Source: Niveispirillum sp. SYP-B3756 (GTDB taxonomy: Bacteria > Pseudomonadota > Alphaproteobacteria > Azospirillales > Azospirillaceae). Taken from it: a stretch of DNA of 64,000 bases. The notes beneath the pieces are model-generated. The model did no database searches and was not told the DNA's origin. It saw only the letters and a list, made by a program, of their open reading frames with translations. Both the position numbers and the translations under genes were made by a program. Below, piece after piece: positions 9,016 through 15,820 of this stretch (the first letter of the stretch is position 1; each line of letters begins with the position of its first letter). Where the stretch lies: the NCBI RefSeq assembly GCF_009495745.1, contig NZ_WIDQ01000002.1, forward strand, positions 620,001 through 684,000, read 5' to 3'.

Positions 9016-9038
9016 GGTCTTTCCTCCTCACCGCTGTG

Positions 9039-9054
9039 CGTCACTGTTGTGACG
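9039..9054. promoter_or_regulatory. Possible operator before the AA_synth operon
   Basis: The inverted repeat CGTCAC-TGTT-GTGACG ends 24 bases before the start codon at 9015, in the leader or core promoter of the operon. It is short and could be chance. Confidence 0.3.
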
Positions 9055-9234
9055 ATCACCATTGGATCGATAACACAACAATTCACTAATTTAAAGAGTT
9101 ACAGTTCCGAATTAACAACAATTAGGCCGTAAGAGGGCTTGGTGTTGTTGATGGGGAACGAGGGGGTGGGGTGAGCCCGTGTCATCGCTTCGAAGCCGCA
9201 ATGACGTCTCGCACAACGCCGTTTCACCGCGAAA

Positions 9235-9378
9235 GCGCCAACTTTGTCCCTTGGAATAGGGTGCCTTCCCCGCGAAAGCGGGGATCCAGGGTCACAAGTA
9301 ACCAAGCATCGGGCTTCCTGGCCCTGGACCCCCGCTTTCGTGGGGGAGGCAGGGAGGGGCACCGGACAAAGTTAGCGC
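9235..9378. repeat. Nested inverted-repeat (REP/BIME-like) element
   Basis: This fills most of the 431-base gap between 9016 and 9446. Outer arms GCGCCAACTTTGTCC (9235-9249) and GGACAAAGTTAGCGC (9364-9378) enclose inner arms. The inner arms are built on CCCCGCGAAAGCGGGGATCC (about 9269-9288) and its near complement at about 9324-9351. The inner arm is related to the palindrome at 43490-43574. No gene was found in the gap apart from the promoter of the AA_synth operon. Confidence 0.7.
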
Positions 9379-9446
9379 ATATGTGAACGCGGGGCTCCAG
9401 TGTAGACAGAAATCAACGGCCCAGCGCCTTTGCCCCCAAACCTCCC

Positions 9447-10250
9447 TTACAGGAACACGGCGCGCGACAGGCCGCCATCCACCGCAATGGACTCGCCCGT
9501 GATGCCGCTGGCCAGACCGGAGGCCAGGAAGACGATGGGGTCTGCCACCTCTTCTGCGCGCAGCGGGCGGCGGATGGCGGCGGGATCAGAGGCTTCACGC
9601 TTGGTGAAAGCTTCCAGGCTGATGCCTTCGCGGTCGGCCATTTCCTGGAACCAGGATTCCACATGTTCAGTCCAGGTGACGCCGGGATGTACGATATTCA
9701 CCGTGATGCCGAACGGGCCCAACTGGTCGGACAGTGTCTTGGTCAGATGCACCAGGGCGGTGTTGCGCAGGCCGCTCAACGCCTCCGTGGAACGCGCGGT
9801 CAGCCCGCCGACATTGATGATGCGGCCCCAGCCGGCCGTCCGCATATGGGGCACGCAGGCCTTGCAGGTGCGGAAATAGCCGATCAGCTTGGTGTTCAGG
9901 TCGGCGGCGAGCGCTTCCTCTTCCGCCTCTTCAATATTGTTGCGCACCAGACCGCCGGGGGCGGCGGCGCAATTGACCAGGATATGCACCGCACCAAAGC
10001 GCTGCACCGTTTCCGCCACCAGGGCATTGACGGACTCCTTGGAAGAGGTGTCGGCGGTGATGCCGACCACGGTGCCGCCGGTCTTGCTGCGAATTTCCGC
10101 CGCGGCGGCTTCCAACGCGTCCTTGCTGCGGGCGGCGATCACGACGGTGGCCCCTTCCTGGGCGAGACGCAGCGCCGTGGCCTTGCCGATACCGACGCTG
10201 CCGCCGGTGATGATGGCCACGCGACCGGCCACTTGCAGATCAAATGACAT
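9447..10250 (-). CDS. Atypical short-chain dehydrogenase/reductase family protein (catalytic residues replaced), paralogue of 2572-3348
   Basis: A 267-residue SDR with an intact cofactor motif (TGGSVGIG, about 15-22) and a normal C-terminus (ITGESIAVDGGLSRA). As in the SDR at 2572-3348, the active-site Ser is replaced in INVGGLTARS, and Tyr-x-x-x-Lys by SGLRN (159-163). Both proteins also share a GY-x-R-x-x-KA-x-VP stretch, so they are paralogues within one cluster. The ATG at 10250 shares one base with the stop of the hydratase gene (TAATG). I expect cofactor binding but not classical carbonyl reduction. Confidence 0.87.
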   Translation of the reverse strand: MSFDLQVAGRVAIITGGSVGIGKATALRLAQEGATVVIAARSKDALEAAAAEIRSKTGGTVVGITADTSSKESVNALVAETVQRFGAVHILVNCAAAPGGLVRNNIEEAEEEALAADLNTKLIGYFRTCKACVPHMRTAGWGRIINVGGLTARSTEALSGLRNTALVHLTKTLSDQLGPFGITVNIVHPGVTWTEHVESWFQEMADREGISLEAFTKREASDPAAIRRPLRAEEVADPIVFLASGLASGITGESIAVDGGLSRAVFL

Positions 10251-11050
10251 TAACGCTCCTCCTCTGCGGAAACCTGTTGAAAGGTGAATGATGCGGTGGC
10301 GGGACCGGGGAAGACAACGATGACAGTTTCATCGGCCTCCAGGGTGGTAATTCCGGTACAGCTGCCGGTTGCCACCTTCTGTCCCGCCCGCAGGAACTGG
10401 CCCCGTGCGGCCAGATGATTGGCCAGCCAGGCGATGGCGGCCAGCGGCCCGCCATCGATCCGGGCGGTGGAGCCTTCCACGTTGCTGCCGCGGTTGCGCT
10501 CCAGCCGGACGGGGACAGAGTCCAGTTGGTCAAGCGACAGGTCCAGCCTGTCCCCGATGACCAGCCGGTCGGCAAAGCTGTTATCGGCGATCAGGGCTGG
10601 CAGGGCGACATCGTCGCTGGCGAAGCGGCAATCGCAAATCTCGATCCCGGCATAAAGCGCTGCTACCGCACCGGCGACATCCGCCGCCGTCACCGGCCCG
10701 TCACCGGGCAGCAGATCGCGCCCCAGTTCCACCACCAGTTCCGCCTCTGCCACCCGCATATGCCGGGCTGAGACCCGTGCCGACGCGGGGGAGGGCAGCA
10801 GGGCGGCGGGGGGCAGAAAGCCGGCGATCGGCGCGCTGGCCCCCATCGCCTGACGCGGCCCCGGTGCCGTCAGGCCGATCTTGTAGCCGGCCACCAGCCC
10901 GCCCAGCCGTTGGGCGGTGATTTCCTGCACCTGATATGCATCGTCAACCGTTGCCGGTGCGCATTCCAGCGCCACCGCGGCTGCGGCGTTGTCCTGCTGC
11001 CGCGCCTCTATCAGCCGGTCCGCAATCGCGCTTGCTGCCCCCTGATCCAC
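10250..11050 (-). CDS. 2-keto-4-pentenoate hydratase / fumarylacetoacetate hydrolase-fold enzyme
   Basis: A 266-residue member of the MhpD/FAH superfamily. Features are YKIGLTAPGPRQAMG near residue 55, the acidic metal-ligand stretch AEAELVVELGRDL (about 100-112), and the C-terminal LAARGQFLRAGQKVATGSCTG typical of 2-hydroxypenta-2,4-dienoate hydratases and related 4-oxalocrotonate decarboxylases. These enzymes hydrate or decarboxylate ring-cleavage products with a divalent metal. It is the first gene of a pair with the atypical SDR and diverges from the aldehyde dehydrogenase across a 141-base promoter region. This suggests an aromatic or dienoate breakdown step, but the true substrate is open. 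Confidence 0.85.
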   Translation of the reverse strand: MDQGAASAIADRLIEARQQDNAAAAVALECAPATVDDAYQVQEITAQRLGGLVAGYKIGLTAPGPRQAMGASAPIAGFLPPAALLPSPASARVSARHMRVAEAELVVELGRDLLPGDGPVTAADVAGAVAALYAGIEICDCRFASDDVALPALIADNSFADRLVIGDRLDLSLDQLDSVPVRLERNRGSNVEGSTARIDGGPLAAIAWLANHLAARGQFLRAGQKVATGSCTGITTLEADETVIVVFPGPATASFTFQQVSAEEER

Positions 11051-11191
11051 AGCCCTGCTCCTTGTTTTGATTGTCTCGTTCTTACAACAAACAATGTCGT
11101 TTTAGCAAGATTGTCTTTTTTATGGAACTGTGATAATCCAAAAATCAGGTAACTGAGAAGGCCGGGAACGTTGCCCGGCAAGGGGACGGGA
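11051..11191. promoter_or_regulatory. Divergent promoter region between hydratase and aldehyde dehydrogenase
   Basis: This AT-rich gap of 141 bases separates two divergent catabolic genes and must hold both promoters. GATTGTCT occurs at about 11069 and again at about 11110. I could not define a convincing palindrome. Confidence 0.35.
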
Positions 11192-12697
11192 ATGAAGGAA
11201 ATCAGCACGCAGGAACGCGCCGCCCGCCTGACGGCGGCACTGGCCGCCACGCCGGGCAAGCTTCTGATCGGTGGCCAATGGGTAGCGGCACAGTCCGGCC
11301 GCACGTTTGAAACCATCAATCCGGCGACCGGTGCGGTGCTTGGCCATGTCGCGCATGGTGAGGCGGCGGATGTCGATCTGGCGGTGAAGGCAGCGCGTCA
11401 GGCGCTGGAACAGCCGGCTTGGCGGCTGATGTCGGCGCAGGACCGGGGCAATCTGCTGCTGCGTCTGGCTGACCTGATCGAACGTGATGCCGATGAACTG
11501 GCTGTGCTGGAATGCCTGGATAATGGCAAGCCGGCCAAGCTGACCCGCGCGGTGGAAGTGGATGGTTCAATCAAGACCTTCCGCTATTTCGCCGGCTGGC
11601 CGACGAAGTTCGGCGGGGAGACGCTGCCGGTATCGCCGCGCAGCGGCGCGCGTATCCTGAACTATACGACGCGGGAACCGGTGGGTGTCTGCGGGTTGAT
11701 CATTCCGTGGAACTATCCGCTGTCGATGGCGGCCTGGAAGGTGGCGCCGGCCTTGGCGGCCGGCTGTACCGTGGTGCTGAAGCCGGCGGAACAGACGCCG
11801 CTGACCGCCCTGCGGCTGGCCGCCTTGGCGCAGGAAGCCGGCTTCCCCGATGGCGTGTTCAACATCATTACCGGTTTTGGTGACGCCGGGGCCGCGCTGG
11901 TGGCCCATCCGGGTGTCGACAAGGTGGCCTTCACCGGCTCCACCGAGGTGGGCAAGCGCATCGTCGCGTCGGCTGCCGGCAATCTGAAGAAGGTGTCGCT
12001 GGAACTGGGCGGCAAGTCGCCGCAGATCGTTTTCCCCGATGCCGATCTGGGGCCGGCCGCCCAGTCCATCGCCCAGGGCATCTTCTTCAACCAGGGCCAG
12101 ACCTGCACGGCCGGTTCCCGCGTCTATGTGCATCGCAGCCGCTATGATGAGCTGCTGGGGCTGGTCAGCGACCATGCCAAGCGGCTGCGCATCGGCGACG
12201 GGCTGGACCCGGCCACCGATTTCGGCCCGCTGGTCAGCGATGAACAATGGCAGCGCGTCAATTCCTATATCGGCATCGGCCGGGAGGAGGGCGCGCGTCT
12301 GGTCACCGGTGGTGGCCGGCCGGCCGGCCATGACCAGGGCTATTTCTTCGAACCCACCATCTTTGCCGATGCCGACGGCTCCATGCGTATCGTGCGGGAG
12401 GAGATTTTCGGCCCCGTGCTCAGCGTGCTGCCCTGGAGCGAGGAAGAGGATCTGGTCCGTCAGGCCAATGATTCCGAATTCGGCCTGTCCGCCGGCATCT
12501 GGACCAACGATATCCGCCGCGCCCACCGCACGGCGGCCGCGATCAAGGCCGGTACCGTCTGGATCAACTGCTTCAACATGATCGACCCCTCCACCCCGTT
12601 CGGCGGCTTCAAGCAATCCGGCTGGGGCCGGGAGCATGGCCGGCAGGCGATGGAGCTGTACAGCGAAGTCAAAAGCATCTGGGTCAATCTCAGCTGA
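11192..12697 (+). CDS. NAD(P)-dependent aldehyde dehydrogenase
   Basis: A 501-residue aldehyde dehydrogenase of the betaine-aldehyde/PuuC type. Active-site residues are all present: catalytic cysteine C305 (GQTCTAGSR), general base E271 (ELGGKSPQ), oxyanion asparagine N174 (IPWNYPL) and cofactor-contact K197. The start is placed at the ATG at 11192, preceded by a purine-rich GGGGACGGGA, rather than at an in-frame start 21 bases upstream. It oxidises an aldehyde to an acid in the cytoplasm. It is followed by the Asp-box protein and the VOC enzyme, probably as one unit. It is not the ketoglutarate semialdehyde dehydrogenase of the xylose pathway by its motifs, though that cannot be excluded fully. 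Confidence 0.93.
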   Translation: MKEISTQERAARLTAALAATPGKLLIGGQWVAAQSGRTFETINPATGAVLGHVAHGEAADVDLAVKAARQALEQPAWRLMSAQDRGNLLLRLADLIERDADELAVLECLDNGKPAKLTRAVEVDGSIKTFRYFAGWPTKFGGETLPVSPRSGARILNYTTREPVGVCGLIIPWNYPLSMAAWKVAPALAAGCTVVLKPAEQTPLTALRLAALAQEAGFPDGVFNIITGFGDAGAALVAHPGVDKVAFTGSTEVGKRIVASAAGNLKKVSLELGGKSPQIVFPDADLGPAAQSIAQGIFFNQGQTCTAGSRVYVHRSRYDELLGLVSDHAKRLRIGDGLDPATDFGPLVSDEQWQRVNSYIGIGREEGARLVTGGGRPAGHDQGYFFEPTIFADADGSMRIVREEIFGPVLSVLPWSEEEDLVRQANDSEFGLSAGIWTNDIRRAHRTAAAIKAGTVWINCFNMIDPSTPFGGFKQSGWGREHGRQAMELYSEVKSIWVNLS

Positions 12698-12771
12698 GGC
12701 TGTTTCGGCATGGCCCCCGGGCGGGTGGGCCCATGATTTCACTCACTTTATAACGACGGGAGTTGTTTTCG

Positions 12772-13806
12772 ATGACGACGGGCAAGACATTCCTTGTGGC
12801 CACCGATGGGCAGGCAGTGCTGCGTACCCATGATGATGGCAAGACCTGGCGCCGCATCACCCCGGACCAGGATCTGGAATTCGACGATTGCGTGCGCTGC
12901 CTGCTGGCCGATCCGCGTCAACCCAATGCGGTCTTCGCCGGGGCGGAGTCCGGGCTGTTCCACAGCACCGACTGCGGCACCACCTGGAACCGCATTGACT
13001 GCGCGCTGAACGGCTATTCGATCTGGAAAATGGCGGTGGCCGCCAAGAACCCAGACATCATGTATGCGGGCACCGGCTCGCCCACCCGTTCGGCCTTTTT
13101 CCGCTCCACCGATGGCGGTCGGACCTGGGAAAAGACCTCGCTGGAAATGCCGCCGAAATGCGCTGGCGTCAGCCGCCCGCGCATGTTGGCCATGTGCATT
13201 GATCCCGACGATCCGGCCGATGTCTGGGTTGGGGTGGAAGAAGGCGGCCTGTTCCGCTCCCGCGATGGCGGCAGCAACTGGACCCGCATTGATCCGGTCT
13301 GGCCGGAACTGCGCGGCAATTCCGATGTGCATTCCATCGTGGTCTGCCCTGGCAGCCCGAAGATTGTCGTCGTTGTTGTCGTGGGTGGCATCTATCGCTC
13401 CACCGATGGCGGGGAAACCTGGCAGCAGACGGTGACCAAGGAAGCCTGGGGCATTCCCTATTCCCGCGTCGCCCTGCTGCGGCCGGGCAGCGACCGGGAA
13501 ATCCTGCTTAGCATTGCCGATGGCACGCCCGGCACCACCTCGCGCTGCCTGCGTTCCACCGATGCCGGTGCCACTTGGGAAACCATGCCGCTGCCGGTGG
13601 TGCCGAATTCCTGCATCTGGGCCTTTGGTGCCAACCCGACCGACACATCACTCATCCTGGCCGGCACCAAATATGGTGAGCTGTATCGCAGTGATGATGC
13701 CGGGCGGAGCTGGGCGAAAGAATGGCGCGAGTTCAGCGAAATCACCGATACTACCTGGATTCCCGCCGTACCGGCGGATGGAGGGAGCAGCGATCATGGA
13801 CACTAA
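12772..13806 (+). CDS. Seven-bladed Asp-box (BNR-repeat) protein of unknown function
   Basis: A 344-residue protein with seven Asp-boxes of the form S/T-x-D-x-G-x-T/S/N-W: THDDGKTW, STDCGTTW, STDGGRTW, SRDGGSNW, STDGGETW, STDAGATW and SDDAGRSW. This predicts a beta-propeller like sialidases, Vps10 domains and plant photosystem II factor HCF136. The sialidase catalytic Arg triad and an FRIP motif are not apparent, and no signal peptide is present, so a cytoplasmic scaffold or enzyme of another kind is more likely. The ATG at 12772 is preferred over a TTG nine bases upstream because GGGAG sits at the right distance. Its end overlaps the VOC gene by 11 bases. Confidence 0.85.
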   Translation: MTTGKTFLVATDGQAVLRTHDDGKTWRRITPDQDLEFDDCVRCLLADPRQPNAVFAGAESGLFHSTDCGTTWNRIDCALNGYSIWKMAVAAKNPDIMYAGTGSPTRSAFFRSTDGGRTWEKTSLEMPPKCAGVSRPRMLAMCIDPDDPADVWVGVEEGGLFRSRDGGSNWTRIDPVWPELRGNSDVHSIVVCPGSPKIVVVVVVGGIYRSTDGGETWQQTVTKEAWGIPYSRVALLRPGSDREILLSIADGTPGTTSRCLRSTDAGATWETMPLPVVPNSCIWAFGANPTDTSLILAGTKYGELYRSDDAGRSWAKEWREFSEITDTTWIPAVPADGGSSDHGH

Positions 13807-14260
13807 GATCAAACGGATTGGCCATGTGGTCCTGTATGTCCAGGATCCCACGGCATCGGCCCAATGGTACAGCCGCATCCTGGGCATGAAGATCGTGACG
13901 CAGGTGAAGGATGGCCCCTATGCCGGGGGTTATTTCCTCAGCTTCGGCACCCATGACCATGATATCGCCCTGTTTCCGGCCCAGCCGGGTACGACCAAGG
14001 GGCAGGAGTTTGAGCATATCGGCCTGGAGCTGGATTGCGGTGGCGATCTGGACACCCTGCGCCGCATCCACGCTTTCTTCCTGGAAAATGATGTGAAGAT
14101 CGCCGAGGTGTTGGACCATGGCGTTTCCACCGGCATCTATTTCTATGATCCCGATGGTCACATGCTGGAAGTCTTCGCCCAGGTGGTCGGCCCCGAGGAC
14201 GGGGCCGCGATGGCCGAGCTGGAGCGCAATGGCGGGCAGGCCCTGCCAACGGGGCTTTAA
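13796..14260 (+). CDS. VOC-fold metalloenzyme (glyoxalase / extradiol dioxygenase-like)
   Basis: A 154-residue single-unit vicinal-oxygen-chelate protein. The three metal-ligand positions appear to be filled: H10 (IGHVVLYV), H74 (FEHIGLEL) and E125 (HMLEVFAQ), the set seen in type I extradiol dioxygenases and glyoxalases. It is therefore likely a metal-dependent lyase, isomerase or dioxygenase. Translation is coupled to the Asp-box protein by an 11-base overlap, with GGAGGGAG as the ribosome-binding site inside that gene. An intrinsic terminator follows. The reaction is unknown, but with the hydratase and aldehyde dehydrogenase nearby a ring-cleavage step would fit. Confidence 0.88.
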   Translation: MDTKIKRIGHVVLYVQDPTASAQWYSRILGMKIVTQVKDGPYAGGYFLSFGTHDHDIALFPAQPGTTKGQEFEHIGLELDCGGDLDTLRRIHAFFLENDVKIAEVLDHGVSTGIYFYDPDGHMLEVFAQVVGPEDGAAMAELERNGGQALPTGL

Positions 14261-14276
14261 CACCCCGTAAAATGTG

Positions 14277-14316
14277 GAAGCCCCGTCGAACCTGTTTGGT
14301 CGGCGGGGCTTCTTTA
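14277..14316 (+). terminator. Intrinsic terminator after the VOC gene
   Basis: The stem GAAGCCCCGTCG pairs with CGGCGGGGCTTC across a 12-base loop, followed by TTTAT. It lies 16 bases after the stop at 14260 and closes the aldehyde dehydrogenase transcription unit. Confidence 0.82.
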
Positions 14317-14464
14317 TCAAACCAACCCAATAGCGTCGTAAAATTTTCTTGTCCGGTTTTGTTCCGCCAGCCCGTCTGCCTCCCCCGAGCCGAACGCGCC
14401 GCCAAGGGCGGGCATCATCTTGGGGGAAGAGAGCGGGAAAAATATCCGTATCGGCCTGCTGGTG

Positions 14465-15760
14465 TCAGCGGGAGCCCGTAGGTGCAGGGCTGATCCGCAG
14501 CAACAGGCTGTCGCTTTCATCGGTCAGGGCGTAGAGCAGGCCGTCCGGTCCCTCACGCACATCCTTGAAGCGCTGGCGCAGCCCATCCAGCAGAATCTCC
14601 TGCCGCATCTCCTGCAACTTCTCATTCAGGACCACCCGGATCAAGGCGCCCGTCCCGTTGATCTGACCCCGCCGGGCGCTGGCGATGAACAGATTGTTCC
14701 GCCAAGCGGGTACCTTGTCGGCATTGTAAAAGGCGATGCCGCTGGGGGCGATGCCCGGCGTCCAGATGGTCAGGGGCGGTTCCGTATCCGGCCCCACAGG
14801 CTTTGTCGGCAGCGGAGAGCCGCCATATTCGGTGCCGTAGGTGAAGCGCGGCCAGCCGTAATTGCGGCCAGGCAGGATATGGTTGATCTCATCGCCACCC
14901 TGCGGTCCATGTTCCGAGGCGATGATCGCACCGGAGCGGGGATCAACAGCCAGGCCCAGCACATCACGATGGCCCAGGGTGTAAATTTCCCGCCGGGCGC
15001 CGGCTACCTTGACGAAGGGATTGTCTTGAGGAATTTTGCCGTCAGCATCGACCCGCAGAACTTTGCCATAGATGTTATCCGTGCGCTGGGACGCGTCGAT
15101 ATCACCCCGGCTGAGCCCGCCCACGCCGACATAGACCATCCCGTCTTTGGTGACCAGGATGCGCGATCCGCCAGCACCTTGAACCGCCTCGCCAACCCAG
15201 ACGTCTTTTGCATCGACCAGCCGCATATCCAGCAGCCGGGCGCGCGCCAGAACAGTCGTGACGAACAAGCGGCCGGATCCGGCATCAAAGCCGGCCGGCC
15301 GGTTATAAGTGAAGTAAACAACCTGATTCTTCAAGAAATCGGGATGAAGCGCCACATCCTGAAGACCCAGCATATCATCAGGCACGGCATGTTCGACATT
15401 GCTGAAGTCCGGTACCCCGGCTATCGGGGCGCTGACCAGTTCCGGACGGGGGCCGGTGGCGTTGCGCAAAAGTCGTAGCCGGACACCCCGTTCAACAATC
15501 AGGGCATCCCGATTGGGCAGGAAGGCGACGGTGAACCCGTGTGCCAGACCACGGGCCAGGATATCCACACGGATGTCATGCTGTTCAGCGGTATCATACT
15601 GGAACGGGCCCGCCCCCACAGCTGGCGGTGTGATGCCGACCTCTATTTCCTCCGCAGCCTGGACGGGCAGGGCGGCGGAAACAGAGAGAAACGCCACGGA
15701 CGATAACAGAAAGATTTGTTGAACAAAGGACCGTCGGGCGGTCGCGGGACGACATTTCAT
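14465..15760 (-). CDS. PQQ-dependent sugar dehydrogenase (soluble glucose dehydrogenase family)
   Basis: A 431-residue exported beta-propeller of the GSDH/soluble PQQ glucose dehydrogenase family. A signal peptide of about 36 residues ends in VQA. Family marks are LGLQDVALHPDF with HP near 140, YGKVLRVDADGKIP, the LGHRDVLGLAVDP block (H264) and EHGPQGGDEIN (E283 to N293), where PQQ and calcium ligands lie. Such enzymes oxidise aldoses to lactones in the periplasm. The gene follows the TonB receptor by 60 bases on the same strand, so receptor and dehydrogenase are probably co-expressed and act on the same incoming sugar. Some homologues act on other alcohol substrates. Confidence 0.9.
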   Translation of the reverse strand: MKCRPATARRSFVQQIFLLSSVAFLSVSAALPVQAAEEIEVGITPPAVGAGPFQYDTAEQHDIRVDILARGLAHGFTVAFLPNRDALIVERGVRLRLLRNATGPRPELVSAPIAGVPDFSNVEHAVPDDMLGLQDVALHPDFLKNQVVYFTYNRPAGFDAGSGRLFVTTVLARARLLDMRLVDAKDVWVGEAVQGAGGSRILVTKDGMVYVGVGGLSRGDIDASQRTDNIYGKVLRVDADGKIPQDNPFVKVAGARREIYTLGHRDVLGLAVDPRSGAIIASEHGPQGGDEINHILPGRNYGWPRFTYGTEYGGSPLPTKPVGPDTEPPLTIWTPGIAPSGIAFYNADKVPAWRNNLFIASARRGQINGTGALIRVVLNEKLQEMRQEILLDGLRQRFKDVREGPDGLLYALTDESDSLLLRISPAPTGSR

Positions 15761-15820
15761 GTCAATTCTCCAGAAACCAGAGAGAAATTTCTGTCGGCGT
15801 GTGAAGGAAATTCGGAGGCG

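Noticed and set aside
13368-13390. Run of GTC/GTT codons giving six valines in the Asp-box protein, possible microsatellite
   Set aside because: Short and in frame inside a conserved beta-strand position; no sign of slippage.
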